DNA from: Streptomyces sp. Ru72 | GTDB lineage: Bacteria; Actinomycetota; Actinomycetes; Streptomycetales; Streptomycetaceae | Assembly (NCBI RefSeq): GCF_002920635.1 | Contig: NZ_PQSR01000010.1 | Location: forward strand, 1 to 64,000 | Reading direction: 5' to 3' | Length of the DNA: 64,000 bases | In this document: piece after piece, positions 16,769 through 25,375 of the stretch | Position numbering within the stretch: the first letter of the stretch is position 1 | Layout of the letters: every line of letters starts with the position of its first letter | The notes under the pieces: generated by a model | Database searches by the model: none | What the model was told of the DNA's origin: nothing | What the model saw: only the letters and a program-made list of their open reading frames with translations | Made by a program: the position numbers and the translations under genes

Positions 16769-17038
16769 GAATTCCTCTCCTGAGCTTGTTGCCCGGATCG
16801 CTTCGGTCCGCGGGGCTGGGGAGCCGCTTCCGGCACGGCGAGCTTGGGCCGGCTGTCCATCACACCGTACGTCGATTCGCGACCGGCCGATGCCGCTGCC
16901 GGCTGACGCCCGGCCCCCGCTGCCGGCCCGATGACGCTCGGCCCGGTGACACGCCCGGTATGTGCGAGTCTGGCAACGGGTCAACGGGGCAACCGGGCGG
17001 AAGGCCAGGCGAACACACGATTGGACGGTGAGGACGCG

Positions 17039-17710
17039 ATGCGGGAGGCCTATCACGCGGAGTTGGGTGCGATCAGTGATGGGCTGGTGGAGATGGCGAA
17101 CCTGGTCGGCTCGGCCATCGGTCTGGCCACCACTGCGCTCCTGGACGCCGATCTCCAGCTTGCCGAAAGCGTGATCTCCGCCGACCAGAGGGTCGATGAC
17201 CTGCAGCGGGACCTGGAGAACCGGGCGATCGCGGTACTGGCGCGACAGCAGCCGGTCGCCACCGACCTACGCATCGTGGTCACCTCGCTGCGCATGAGCG
17301 CGGACTTGGAACGCTCGGGAGACCTTGCCCAGCATGTGGCCAAGCTGGCCCGGATGCGTTATCCCGAACGTGCCGTACCCCGCGATCTGCGCCGCACGAT
17401 CCTCGAGATGGGCCAGCTCGCACAGCGCCTTATGGCGCAGGCAGCCGACGTGATCCTCACTCAGGACGTCAAGGTCGCCCTCCGGCTGGAACAGGACGAC
17501 GACCGCATGGACGAACTCCACCGCACGACCTTCCAGCACCTGATGGACGAACGCTGGCACCACGGAGTGGAGACAGCCGTGGACGTCGCGCTCGTCGGCC
17601 GCTACTACGAACGGTTCGCCGACCACGCGGTGTCAGTGGCTCAGCGCGTCGTCTACTTGGTCACCGGTGAGCACGCGGACCAACTGCCCACCGACCGGCC
17701 TTTGGCCTGA
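17039..17710 (+). CDS. phoU: Phosphate signalling protein PhoU
   Basis: A 223-aa all-helical protein with two PhoU repeats: MREAYHAELGAISDGLVEMA at the start, the metal-binding-type motif RDLENRAIAVLARQQPVATD, and YYERFADHAVSVAQRVV in the second repeat. PhoU links the Pst transporter to the PhoR kinase and represses the Pho regulon in high phosphate. The ATG at 17039 is taken because the preceding frame has no PhoU sequence. No pst genes are nearby, the usual situation in Streptomyces, where phoU lies apart from pst. Confidence 0.9.
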   Translation: MREAYHAELGAISDGLVEMANLVGSAIGLATTALLDADLQLAESVISADQRVDDLQRDLENRAIAVLARQQPVATDLRIVVTSLRMSADLERSGDLAQHVAKLARMRYPERAVPRDLRRTILEMGQLAQRLMAQAADVILTQDVKVALRLEQDDDRMDELHRTTFQHLMDERWHHGVETAVDVALVGRYYERFADHAVSVAQRVVYLVTGEHADQLPTDRPLA

Positions 17711-17855
17711 CGCGGCGAGTGCGTGATGCCGCCCGCTGCAGCCCGGCCTTCCGCGCGACTCAAGGTGCGCGAACTCGCGCTCCAAGGCCCCGAATCGGGG
17801 GCGGGATTCACGGCATCGAGGAAATTGCCGGGCAGTCCCGGGTGTTGATCTGATC

Positions 17856-18314
17856 ATGACTCAAGGACCAGCGCCTCGCCCACTGTCCGACGAAGCCCTC
17901 TCCGAGCTGCTCGGCAAGCAGCGGTTCGGTACGCTCGCCACCCTCAAGCGCAGTGGCCTTCCGCACCTGACCACCATGCTGTACAGCTGGGACCCCGAGG
18001 CCCGCATCGCGCGGTTCTCGACGACGGCCGACCGCATCAAGGTCGGGCACCTGCGGCGTGACCCGCGTGCCGCGCTGCATGTGCAGGGCGGTGACGTGTG
18101 GTCGTTCGCCGTCGCGGAAGGCGAGGCCGAGGTCTCCGAGATCACGACGGTTCCTGGCGACGACGTCGGTCGGGAACTGCTCGGGATGATCCCGCAGGAC
18201 GCAAAGCCGCAGGACGAGGAGGCGTTCCTGGAACAACTGGTTGCCGAGCGGCGACTGGTCATCCGGTTGAAGGTGGACCGGCTGTACGGAACGGCGCTCG
18301 ACATCGAGGGCTAG
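17856..18314 (+). CDS. PPOX-class pyridoxamine 5'-phosphate oxidase-like protein
   Basis: A 152-aa split-barrel flavoprotein. LGKQRFGTLATLKRSGLPHL and STTADRIKVGHLRRDPRAAL are the typical first strands of the PPOX class, many of which use coenzyme F420 in actinomycetes. It acts in the cytoplasm as a homodimer; the substrate is unknown. No strong ribosome binding site precedes the ATG at 17856, so it may be translated from a very short leader. Confidence 0.85.
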   Translation: MTQGPAPRPLSDEALSELLGKQRFGTLATLKRSGLPHLTTMLYSWDPEARIARFSTTADRIKVGHLRRDPRAALHVQGGDVWSFAVAEGEAEVSEITTVPGDDVGRELLGMIPQDAKPQDEEAFLEQLVAERRLVIRLKVDRLYGTALDIEG

Positions 18315-18365
18315 GACAGGCCGGGCCGCCCCTGCCGGTCGCGGCCGTGTGCCTGGCGCCACAGG

Positions 18366-19247
18366 TCAGGGCACGTCCGTGTCCGCCGCCTGCGGCCGCC
18401 AGGGTTCCGGCCCGGTGCCGTCGCTCCATGCCTCCAGGTCGTCGCGGTCCCAGCACACGATCCCGCACTGTTCGGCGTACTCCAGCGCTGGTGCGGTGAA
18501 TCCGCTGGTGGTGACGACGATCGCGACATCCGCCCCGTGGACGGTGAAACACGTGCCGCCGAAGCGCTGGAGGTCCTGGGATCCGACCCGGTTGGTATCG
18601 CCGTAGCGCTTGCACTGGATGACGACACGCCTTCCGTCCGGAGCCGTGGCCACCACGTCGACGCCGAGGTCTCCGGCTCCGCCTACGACCTCCACCTCCG
18701 TGCATCCGTCGCGCTCGCACAGGGCGGCCGTCGCCTGCTCGAACTCATCGGGACCCAGGGTCTCGAGGTCGAAGGGCCCGGTCGTCGGAGGAGCGGCCGC
18801 CACGTCGGGCGTGAGCGTGACGGCCTCCTCGGCGTTACCGGAGGCGGCGGGAGCCTCGTGGGGATCCGTCCGCCCGGCGGGTACGACGGGCGGTCCGCCG
18901 ACCGTGGCGGATGCGGCGGCGGCCCGCCCGGCAGAAGGCTCGTGATCCAGTACGTCGAGTGCCGTCCTGGTCGCCTCGTCCAGCGCGGCGGTGGCCTTGC
19001 GCGCGGTCCGTGCCACGGAGAAGGGATGCCGCCGACGCCGCCGCAGGAGCAGGGCGGCCGTCAGTACGAGAACTCCGAGGACGACGGCCCAGGCGGGGCG
19101 TTGCTCGGCGACACCGATCGCCGCCCGGGCGGTCAGGCCCACGAGGCTGACGACAGCGGCCAGGAGAACGAAGAACAGGGCCGTGTAGCGCAGATCGAAG
19201 GAGCGCCGAGAGTTCACTGGGCGCCTACGGCGGACGGGCGTTGCCAC
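18366..19247 (-). CDS. Membrane-anchored Mrr-like restriction endonuclease
   Basis: A 293-aa protein with two membrane helices near the N-terminus (YTALFFVLLAAVVSLVGL and PAWAVVLGVLVLTAALLL), an Ala-rich linker, and a C-terminal PD-(D/E)xK domain. The catalytic pattern is GDLGVDVVATAPDG followed by VVIQCKRYG. Mrr-type enzymes cut modified DNA; membrane-anchored forms are common in Streptomyces and their role is not settled. The GTG at 19247 is preferred because GGGGGAG stands 8 bases upstream; the longer frame is unlikely to be translated. No methyltransferase is adjacent. Confidence 0.75.
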   Translation of the reverse strand: MATPVRRRRPVNSRRSFDLRYTALFFVLLAAVVSLVGLTARAAIGVAEQRPAWAVVLGVLVLTAALLLRRRRRHPFSVARTARKATAALDEATRTALDVLDHEPSAGRAAAASATVGGPPVVPAGRTDPHEAPAASGNAEEAVTLTPDVAAAPPTTGPFDLETLGPDEFEQATAALCERDGCTEVEVVGGAGDLGVDVVATAPDGRRVVIQCKRYGDTNRVGSQDLQRFGGTCFTVHGADVAIVVTTSGFTAPALEYAEQCGIVCWDRDDLEAWSDGTGPEPWRPQAADTDVP

Positions 19248-19630
19248 GAGGTCTACTCCCCCCAACAGGACCGACACGAAGATCACTTCCCGTCTGCCCT
19301 GGACCGGGGGGTTCACAACCGTCGCGGCGGCCCGGCTACATCGTCCCTGCCGGGGCCCGGCGTGACCAGTCGACGGCCGGGCCGCAGACGGGAGACCGCG
19401 AGACCGCCCATCGCAGGATCCGCCGGACAGAACCTGGGCGGTGAGGCGCTCGAAAACCCGTGGACCAGCGCTGCCTTGCACCGCTACCGTGCAGCCGAAC
19501 CCAGTCGTCTGGCGAAGGACATGCCGTTGTACACCCTGTGAGACCTCCCGAGTGCTGATTCGTCGCGCGTCGCACCTGTGCGCCGCGCTCCTTTCTGCTG
19601 CGGACTTCTCACTGAAACCGGTGTACTTCT
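19248..19630. other. Intergenic region, no gene supported
   Basis: A 383-base gap between the divergent Mrr-like and DUF1062 genes. It must hold both promoters; I see no clear -35/-10 pair or repeat. Open frames here are shadows. Confidence 0.45.
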
Positions 19631-20179
19631 GTGCTCAACAACTGGGTGGTCACGCCCACCTGCCTCCCGAGCGTTCTCCGTCGTTGCCACACGTGTCCGT
19701 CCGAGCGCTTCCGGGCAAGCGGCAAATTCCGCGTCAACGCAAACCACAAGGTCATCGACGCCTGGCTCCTCGTGCTCTGTACCGCTTGCGGGGAAACCGC
19801 AAAGCTCACGGTCCTGGAGCGGATCAACGTGCGCTCCGTACCACCTGAGCTGCTGGACCGGCTGCATGACAACGACCTCGGCCTGACGGCTGAGCTGCTT
19901 CAGGACCCGGTCGTGCGGCGCCGTAACCGCATCGCCCTCGACTGGGACGGTGCCTGGCGCCTCGACACCGGCGGGTCGGATCACCTGGACCGCGAGGTCA
20001 TCGACGTCTCGGTCCGCTTTGCGGCGCGGATCCCCGTCCGGCCGGTGCGACTGATCGCCGAGGGCTGCGGTCTTTCACGGGCGGAGGTCGAGAGACTGGT
20101 CGCGGAGGGGAAAGTCGTTTCGGCCGTCCGGCTGAGCGGCAAGGTGTCCGGCGACTTCACCTTCACGCTCAAGCGCTGA
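19631..20179 (+). CDS. DUF1062 domain-containing protein
   Basis: A 182-aa soluble protein. The N-terminal half has two cysteine pairs, RRCHTCPSE and VLCTACGET, probably one zinc site, with FRVNANHKVIDAWLL between them. The C-terminal half ends RLIAEGCGLSRAEVERLVAE, then a short beta segment. The family (DUF1062) is widespread in actinobacteria and Firmicutes without known function; the C-terminal part resembles an RNA-binding-type helix pair. The GTG at 19631 starts directly at the conserved region. Confidence 0.75.
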   Translation: MLNNWVVTPTCLPSVLRRCHTCPSERFRASGKFRVNANHKVIDAWLLVLCTACGETAKLTVLERINVRSVPPELLDRLHDNDLGLTAELLQDPVVRRRNRIALDWDGAWRLDTGGSDHLDREVIDVSVRFAARIPVRPVRLIAEGCGLSRAEVERLVAEGKVVSAVRLSGKVSGDFTFTLKR

Positions 20180-20477
20180 GCCTCACGTCTGACCGCTTTT
20201 CGCGCGCCCTCGGCCCGTTCCCCGTCGCCGCGGTGGACGGCGGGCCGGGGGCGCGCGGAAGGGAGCAAGGTGGGGCCGGCATGCCGAGGTCGCCTGCCTG
20301 CCTGGCACAGCCAGAAGCCGGCAGGACAGCATGCCGGAATCCGCAGTGGTCGTCCCGGGTTCGTGCTGCTGCCGAATGCCGTTGCTGTCGAGCCGCGCGA
20401 CCGGATTCATCCCGTGACACGACGGGAATCCCTCTGTTCTGCGGCTGTTCGGGTCAGTGGCACAGGGGGGACGGGAT

Positions 20478-20714
20478 ATGACCGGTTGTCTGTTGTTCGT
20501 CGCCGCGGTTCTCAGCGTCGTCGGCGCGGTGGCCGAAAAGGGCTCGCTCATGCAGTGGAGCTGGGTGCTGTGGGGGATCGGCATCCTGTGGCTCATCCGG
20601 AAAAACGCGCTGAATTGCATCAGATGCAACATTGCGCAGGGTGGCGGCAGCGGTGTTTCCCCTGGTCGGTGTCTCCCGAGATTACCCCTGCTAGCAGGTG
20701 GATTATCCCCCTGA
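20478..20714 (+). CDS. Small membrane protein running into the recombination site
   Basis: The ATG at 20478, with GGGGGGACGGG upstream, opens 78 codons. Two hydrophobic segments are clear: CLLFVAAVLSVVGAVA and SWVLWGIGILWLIR. After IRKN the sequence loses membrane-protein character and is encoded by the left palindromic site (20615-20634) and the DNA beyond it (CIRCNIAQGGG onward). I infer a short two-helix protein whose original end was replaced by insertion of the neighbouring recombinase module. The function is unknown. Confidence 0.5.
   Translation: MTGCLLFVAAVLSVVGAVAEKGSLMQWSWVLWGIGILWLIRKNALNCIRCNIAQGGGSGVSPGRCLPRLPLLAGGLSP
20615..20634. repeat. Left inverted-repeat site of the recombinase module
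   Basis: TTGCATCAGATGCAACATTG. The first 15 bases are a perfect palindrome with a single central base (TTGCATC-A-GATGCAA). The whole 20-mer recurs inverted at 20740-20759 with one mismatch. The size and symmetry fit a tyrosine-recombinase core site or an operator for the small XRE protein. It interrupts the end of the small membrane protein frame. Confidence 0.75.
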
Positions 20715-20739
20715 CCTGCACCCTAACATGCAGACTCAA

Positions 20740-20759
20740 CAATGTTGCATCTGATACAA
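20740..20759. repeat. Right inverted-repeat site, 7 bases before the recombinase start
   Basis: CAATGTTGCATCTGATACAA, the reverse complement of 20615-20634 at 19 of 20 positions. It contains the same near-palindrome (TTGCATC-T-GATACAA). A 105-base spacer separates the two sites, and within it GCAGGT (20694-20699) and ACCTGC (20714-20719) form a smaller inverted pair. The recombinase GTG is at 20767, so protein binding here would also control its expression. Confidence 0.75.
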
Positions 20760-20766
20760 CAGGCGT

Positions 20767-21882
20767 GTGAATGTGCAAGCGCCGGGTTCGGCTCGTCTTG
20801 TGCTGGCGCGAAACGTCATCCATCTTGACCCTGCGCCAGCTGTCTTCGACGCGATGCTGGAGGGGTGGGCGAGGCAGCAGTCCGCGCGGTTTCTGAAGGA
20901 GAAGACCGTCCGCCCTCGGCTGCGGCTGATCAAGCGGCTTGAGGAGTTCACCGGCCTGTACCCGTGGCAGTGGACTCCTGCGGACGGTGAGGCGTTCATC
21001 GCGCATCTGCGGAGCGGCTCCGATCCGATCCAGATGTCCACGGCCCGCACGTACGAAGTGACGGTCAGTCTGTTCCTCGAATACCTGCTGGACGCCCGTT
21101 ACGAGTGGATCGACACATGCCTGGAGCGCTTCGGTGAGGTTCCGCAGGAGGTCTTCCATGAGGGCAACTCGGTTCTGCACACCGTCGAGTACGAGGCCGA
21201 CCCACGGCGCCGTCCGCTGACCTACGACGAGGTCCAGGCCCTGTTCGACGCCGCCGACGCCCGACCGAGCCGAATACGCGGCCAGGGCCGCAAAGGAACC
21301 CTGGCCGCCCTGCGCGACGCGGCAGTACTCAAGACCGTCTACGCCTACGGCACGCGTCGCACCGAGTCGTCCAAGGTCGATCTCGCCGACCTGCGCCGGA
21401 ACCGCAAGATGCCGCAGTTCGGCAAGTACGGCAGCGTCATGGTGCGGTTCGGCAAGTCGAGCAAGGGGGCACCGCCGAAGCAGCGGACCGCACTGCTGAT
21501 CCCGGAGATGGACTGGGTCACCGACAGCCTGGACCACTATCTGACCGAGGTCCGCCCGCAGTTCTCCCCCGGGAGGCACCCTGCTTTGTGGGTCACCGAG
21601 CGGGTCGGCCGGCTGTCTCCGCGGTCGATCAACGAGGCATTCGTCGCCGCCCGCCGGGACGCCGACCTCGACGAGGATCTCGACCTGCACTGCCTCCGGC
21701 ACAGCTGGATCACGCATGCGACCGAGTTCGGCTATCCGGCGCGGTTCGTACAGGAAAATGTCGGTCATTCCCACGCATCGACCACGGCGATCTACATGGG
21801 TGTCTCGAACGAGTACCGCAACACCATGCTGGAGGCTTCCTTGAAGAACCGACTGGGCGACTACTGGGACGTGACACCGTGA
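20767..21882 (+). CDS. Tyrosine recombinase / site-specific integrase
   Basis: A 371-aa recombinase. The N-terminal SAM-like core-binding domain (about residues 25-120) includes FLKEKTVRPRLRLIKRL. The catalytic domain (about 150-365) has Arg I in YAYGTRRTESSKVD, a Lys-containing hairpin (RFGKSSKGAPPKQR), the HxxR box in LHCLRHSWITHATEFG, the His in NVGHSHASTTAI and the nucleophile Tyr in AIYMGVS. All catalytic residues are present, so it should be active. Its stop overlaps the next start as GTGA. It is the only complete recombinase in the three-gene module and presumably acts at the adjacent palindromic sites. Confidence 0.92.
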   Translation: MNVQAPGSARLVLARNVIHLDPAPAVFDAMLEGWARQQSARFLKEKTVRPRLRLIKRLEEFTGLYPWQWTPADGEAFIAHLRSGSDPIQMSTARTYEVTVSLFLEYLLDARYEWIDTCLERFGEVPQEVFHEGNSVLHTVEYEADPRRRPLTYDEVQALFDAADARPSRIRGQGRKGTLAALRDAAVLKTVYAYGTRRTESSKVDLADLRRNRKMPQFGKYGSVMVRFGKSSKGAPPKQRTALLIPEMDWVTDSLDHYLTEVRPQFSPGRHPALWVTERVGRLSPRSINEAFVAARRDADLDEDLDLHCLRHSWITHATEFGYPARFVQENVGHSHASTTAIYMGVSNEYRNTMLEASLKNRLGDYWDVTP

Positions 21883-22205
21883 TCAAGAAAATGGGCTACC
21901 AGTGGCAGCTCCGACAGCTGATGGCCGAGCGCCAGATGTTCCAGACCTCCGACCTGGTGCCGCTTCTCGCCGAACGCGGCATCACGCTCTCCCGTGAACA
22001 GGTCTACCGGCTGGTGACCCAGGCCCCGCAGCGAATGAGCATGGAGACCCTGGTCGCGCTCTGCGACATCCTGGACTGCACCCCGAACGACCTGATCAAG
22101 CCCGAGATCGTCAACATCCAGGTCCGCAAGACCGCCGACGACGAGACGAGCCCGGCGCCGAGCGCCCCGCGGCGGACCGTCATCCGCCGCCCCGGACAGT
22201 CGTGA
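21879..22205 (+). CDS. Small XRE/Cro-type helix-turn-helix protein
   Basis: A 108-aa protein. Residues about 6-72 form a Cro/C1-type helix-turn-helix: WQLRQLMAERQMFQTSDLVP, the recognition helix near LSREQVYRLVTQ, and MSMETLVALCDILDCTPNDL, typical of HTH_26/XRE proteins. The C-terminal 30 residues are polar and probably disordered. The start (GTG 21879) overlaps the recombinase stop, and its stop overlaps the next gene start, both as GTGA. The position in the module recalls the small third protein of Tn554-type systems, but no homology is claimed. It could be a directionality factor or repressor. Confidence 0.85.
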   Translation: MIKKMGYQWQLRQLMAERQMFQTSDLVPLLAERGITLSREQVYRLVTQAPQRMSMETLVALCDILDCTPNDLIKPEIVNIQVRKTADDETSPAPSAPRRTVIRRPGQS

Positions 22206-24526
22206 GCACTCGACAGATCAGACCCTCCGAAGCGGCCGCCCGGCGCGAACTCGCCAAGATCCGGGCCCGGCTCGTCGCCCTCCTTCAGAACACCATCGGG
22301 CCGTCGCTGACCGAGGAGGAGGCCCAGACAATCCTGGAGCGGGCCAAGGCGTGGAGCCCGCCTATGGCCCGCGAACTCGAAGCCCACATAGCCGAGCACC
22401 CGCAGGCACTGACCGCCCCGTCCCCGCACTGCCCGGGCTCCCTGCCCCGGCTGCTGCAGACGCTTGAGGCGGCTGGCCACGGCGATGCCGTCACCCAGCT
22501 CGACTGCCCGATCTGCGGCCGCACCCTGCGGAAGGTCTCACGCCCCACACCACAAGGCCGTGCCTGCGGCTGGTGCGTTGCTCGGACCGAACTCCGTCCG
22601 TGCTCCCGCTGCGGGGAAAACGGTCACATCGTCACCCGCTCGGAAGAGGAAGGGGCGATTTGCCGCACCTGCTACGTGAACGATCACCGCTTCACCGGCC
22701 CGTGCGCAGACTGCGGCCGACACGGCACCTACCGGGTTCGGCACCGGGAAGAGTCGCTGGTCGCCCTCTGCCGCCGGTGCGCCGGCTACCCCGACCGTGA
22801 GTGCGCCCGCTGCGGCACCATCCGCCCAGTCCAGGCCAAGTCCCCAGAAGGGCCGCTCTGTTCCCGCTGCTATACCGCTCCCGCCAAGCTCTGCGGCAAA
22901 TGCGGCCAGGTGACGCAGCTCGCCAAGCGGGGGAAGAACGGCGAACCTGGCGTCTGCCACCGCTGTTACACCTTCGAAGGGGTGTGCACCGTCTGCGGAC
23001 GCTTCCGCGATGGCGCGCACAGCAAGAGAGCCGGCGGAGCCTTCCTCTGCGATCCCTGCCGCCCCCGGCCTCCACGTCGATGCGTCGACTGCGGGCGCGA
23101 CAAGAAAGCCACGGTCACCACCTGGCCGGTCGGCCCACTTTGCTCCCCGTGCTACAACAGGCGCCGACGCACCCCAGAGCCCTGCTCCCTCTGCGGCGTC
23201 GCCCGCGTGCTGGTCGGCCGCAGCGACGATGGCGGCGGAACCTGCGGCCGATGCTGCGGCACCGACATCGACTTCTCCTGCCGCCGATGCGGCACTCCAG
23301 GCGACATCCTCGGCGATGGATGCTGCGTGCGCTGCGTGACAGGCGACCGCGTCGGCAACCTCCTCGCTGGTGAGGACGGGCAGATCGTCCCCGCGCTCGC
23401 TCCGCTTGCCGAGGCCCTCGCCACGGCCCCACGCCCCAGATCCGTCCTGGCATGGCTCCGCCGCAGCCCGAGCGCCCGCCTCCTGGCCACGCTGTCCGCC
23501 GGCCACGCGGAGATCACCCACGAACTTCTCGACGACCTGCCCCAGGACGCGGCCACCCGCCACGTCCGCGACCTGCTGGTGCACACCCACGTACTCCCCA
23601 AGCGACAGGAGTACTTCAACCAGCTGGAACTGTGGTTCCGCAGGACCGCCCAGGACCTGCCGGCAGCACACATAGAGATCATTCGGCCCTTCGCCGAGTG
23701 GTTCGTCATCCGTGACGCCCGCCGACGGGCAGACCGCGGACGCTACTCGCTCAACGCCGCCACCGCCGACCGCAACGAGATCCGTGCTGCGATCGAGTTC
23801 ATGCAGTGGCTCGACAGCCAGCAGCTCGAGCTCACCGGCCTCACGCAGTCCCACCTCGACACCTGGCTCACCCAGGCCAAGACCTCGCAACGGCGCGCGA
23901 ATGCCGCCTTCATCAGGTGGACGAACAAGCGTGGCCTGACTCAGAACCTGGAGTATCCCGGGCGCCCGATGGCCATGCCGGTGCTATTCCTCGATGACGA
24001 GGAGCACGAGGACCAGCTCCGTCGATGCTTGACGGATGGCTCACTGCCCTTGGAACTTCGGATCGTCGGCGCCTTGATCCGGCTCTACGGCCTGCCCCTC
24101 ATCCGCATCGTCCACCTGACGACCGACGGCTTCCACCAAGACGAGCGCGGGGCCTACTTCACCTTCGACAAGAACCCCGTACTCCTGCCGCCGACGCTGG
24201 CTCGTCTCATCGAAGAGCAGATCGCTACAGGCCGGTCGCGCGCCGCCCTGGGGCCGCTTGCTACCAGGGAGCATCCCGAGCTCCTTCTGCCCGGCCAGCC
24301 CGCCAGCCGCCCCCGCAGCCCAGAGGCGCTGTCAGGACAACTCATGAAGCACGGCCTGCCCACCATCGCCGCCCGCAACACGGCCTTGGTCGGCATGGCC
24401 GGGGAACTACCGCCGATCATCACCAGCGACCTCTTCGGCGTCCACAGGAACACCGCTACCCAGTGGGCGGCGCTCGCCCAGGACAGCTGGGCCGGCTACC
24501 TCGCGGCCCTCAGAGCTATCAAATAG
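22202..24526 (+). CDS. Nine-zinc-ribbon protein with degenerate tyrosine-recombinase-like domain
   Basis: A 774-aa protein. Residues about 1-100 are helical. Residues about 101-379 contain nine consecutive CxxC...CxxC zinc ribbons, from CPICGRTL to GCCVRC. Residues about 430-774 resemble a tyrosine recombinase: a core-binding-like helical part, then RLYGLPLIRIVHLTTDGF where Arg I would be expected (YGLR becomes YGLP), and LFGVHRNTATQWAALA where GH and the Tyr nucleophile would be (Val and Trp instead). I infer a catalytically dead recombinase paralogue fused to a DNA-reading zinc array, working with the active recombinase to which it is coupled. A GC-rich hairpin follows the stop. Confidence 0.75.
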   Translation: MSTRQIRPSEAAARRELAKIRARLVALLQNTIGPSLTEEEAQTILERAKAWSPPMARELEAHIAEHPQALTAPSPHCPGSLPRLLQTLEAAGHGDAVTQLDCPICGRTLRKVSRPTPQGRACGWCVARTELRPCSRCGENGHIVTRSEEEGAICRTCYVNDHRFTGPCADCGRHGTYRVRHREESLVALCRRCAGYPDRECARCGTIRPVQAKSPEGPLCSRCYTAPAKLCGKCGQVTQLAKRGKNGEPGVCHRCYTFEGVCTVCGRFRDGAHSKRAGGAFLCDPCRPRPPRRCVDCGRDKKATVTTWPVGPLCSPCYNRRRRTPEPCSLCGVARVLVGRSDDGGGTCGRCCGTDIDFSCRRCGTPGDILGDGCCVRCVTGDRVGNLLAGEDGQIVPALAPLAEALATAPRPRSVLAWLRRSPSARLLATLSAGHAEITHELLDDLPQDAATRHVRDLLVHTHVLPKRQEYFNQLELWFRRTAQDLPAAHIEIIRPFAEWFVIRDARRRADRGRYSLNAATADRNEIRAAIEFMQWLDSQQLELTGLTQSHLDTWLTQAKTSQRRANAAFIRWTNKRGLTQNLEYPGRPMAMPVLFLDDEEHEDQLRRCLTDGSLPLELRIVGALIRLYGLPLIRIVHLTTDGFHQDERGAYFTFDKNPVLLPPTLARLIEEQIATGRSRAALGPLATREHPELLLPGQPASRPRSPEALSGQLMKHGLPTIAARNTALVGMAGELPPIITSDLFGVHRNTATQWAALAQDSWAGYLAALRAIK

Positions 24527-24529
24527 CGC

Positions 24530-24548
24530 GGTCGGACCTCCGCCGACC
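24530..24548 (+). terminator. Hairpin after the recombinase module
   Basis: GGTCGG at 24530-24535 and CCGACC at 24543-24548 form a 6-bp stem with a 7-base loop, 3 bases after the stop. There is no T-tract, as is usual in high-GC genomes. Consistent with the end of the three-gene transcript. Confidence 0.5.
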
Positions 24549-24592
24549 TTGGGGTACTAGGCTGCCATCGCGATCGTCGACCGCAGAGCCGA

Positions 24593-25150
24593 TCAATCGG
24601 ATGGCGTGAGCGAAGACCACACGCCGAACCACTGCTCGGCGCCCCACGCCTCGAACCGTTCCAGCTCGGTGAACCCCAGCTTCGCCGCGAGGCGCATCGA
24701 GCCGGCGTTAGCCGTCTGGGTGTAGAGCACCACCGGCTCGCCAGGCAGCGCGCCAGCAAACCAGTCGAGTGCCGCTGTGCACGCCTCGGTGGCGTACCCG
24801 CGGCCCCACGCCTCTGGCAGGAACAAGTAGCCGAGCTCCGTCTCCCCGGCCTCCAGACGGCGGTTACTTGGACTCTCGGGGGCGTGCGGCTTGAGCTGGA
24901 CCGTGCCGATCATTGCTCCGTCCAGCTCGACCACGAACCAGCCAAGGCGCTGCCCGGGGACCTCGGGCACCGTGCGTTCGAGCTCGGTGCGCGGTCGAGG
25001 GCCACCAAGGTAGGCGTTCACCTCCGGCGAGGCGTTCAGCTCGATGACCGCCACGCGGTCCCGGGCCTCGGACTCGCGCAGTACGAGCCGCTCGGTCTTG
25101 ATCGGGGCAGGTGGCCAGGCGATGGGTCTGGGGTCAGCCATGCCGGCCAA
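24593..25150 (-). CDS. GNAT-family N-acetyltransferase
   Basis: A 185-aa RimJ/RimL-type acetyltransferase: IKTERLVLRESEARDR at the N-terminus, ETELGYLFLPEAWGRGYATE as the acetyl-CoA-binding motif A (the usual Q/RxxGxG/A reads WGRGYA), and GSMRLAAKLGFTELERFE near the end. It transfers acetyl from acetyl-CoA to an amine; protein N-termini, ribosomal proteins or an antibiotic are all possible. It is convergent with the recombinase module and lies 67 bases from it. It may be cargo of the element or a resident gene. Confidence 0.87.
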   Translation of the reverse strand: MAGMADPRPIAWPPAPIKTERLVLRESEARDRVAVIELNASPEVNAYLGGPRPRTELERTVPEVPGQRLGWFVVELDGAMIGTVQLKPHAPESPSNRRLEAGETELGYLFLPEAWGRGYATEACTAALDWFAGALPGEPVVLYTQTANAGSMRLAAKLGFTELERFEAWGAEQWFGVWSSLTPSD

Positions 25151-25375
25151 CCTAGCCAGCAGGTTCGGAAGCGATCAACACGCGCGGACCGATCAAGCCA
25201 CTGGCCCGGGTGTGCTGGGCACCTGAGCACTGCAGACCGCTGACCGACATGCGCTGGTAGCAGCACCGTCGGTCAGGTTTCCGGCAAGCGGGCGCCACAT
25301 CTTGCGTCCTGCGCCCCATAGTCCACGACCCAGATCATCCAGGCGCAGACACGTCATGGCCAGAGATCAAAACCC

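Noticed and set aside
17788..17800. CCCCGA-A-TCGGGG hairpin after phoU as a terminator
   Set aside because: Stem of only 6 bp with a single-base loop; too weak to call.
20560..20770. tRNA-type attachment site for the recombinase module
   Set aside because: No tRNA gene or cloverleaf is present; the palindromic pair is a better candidate for the recombination site.
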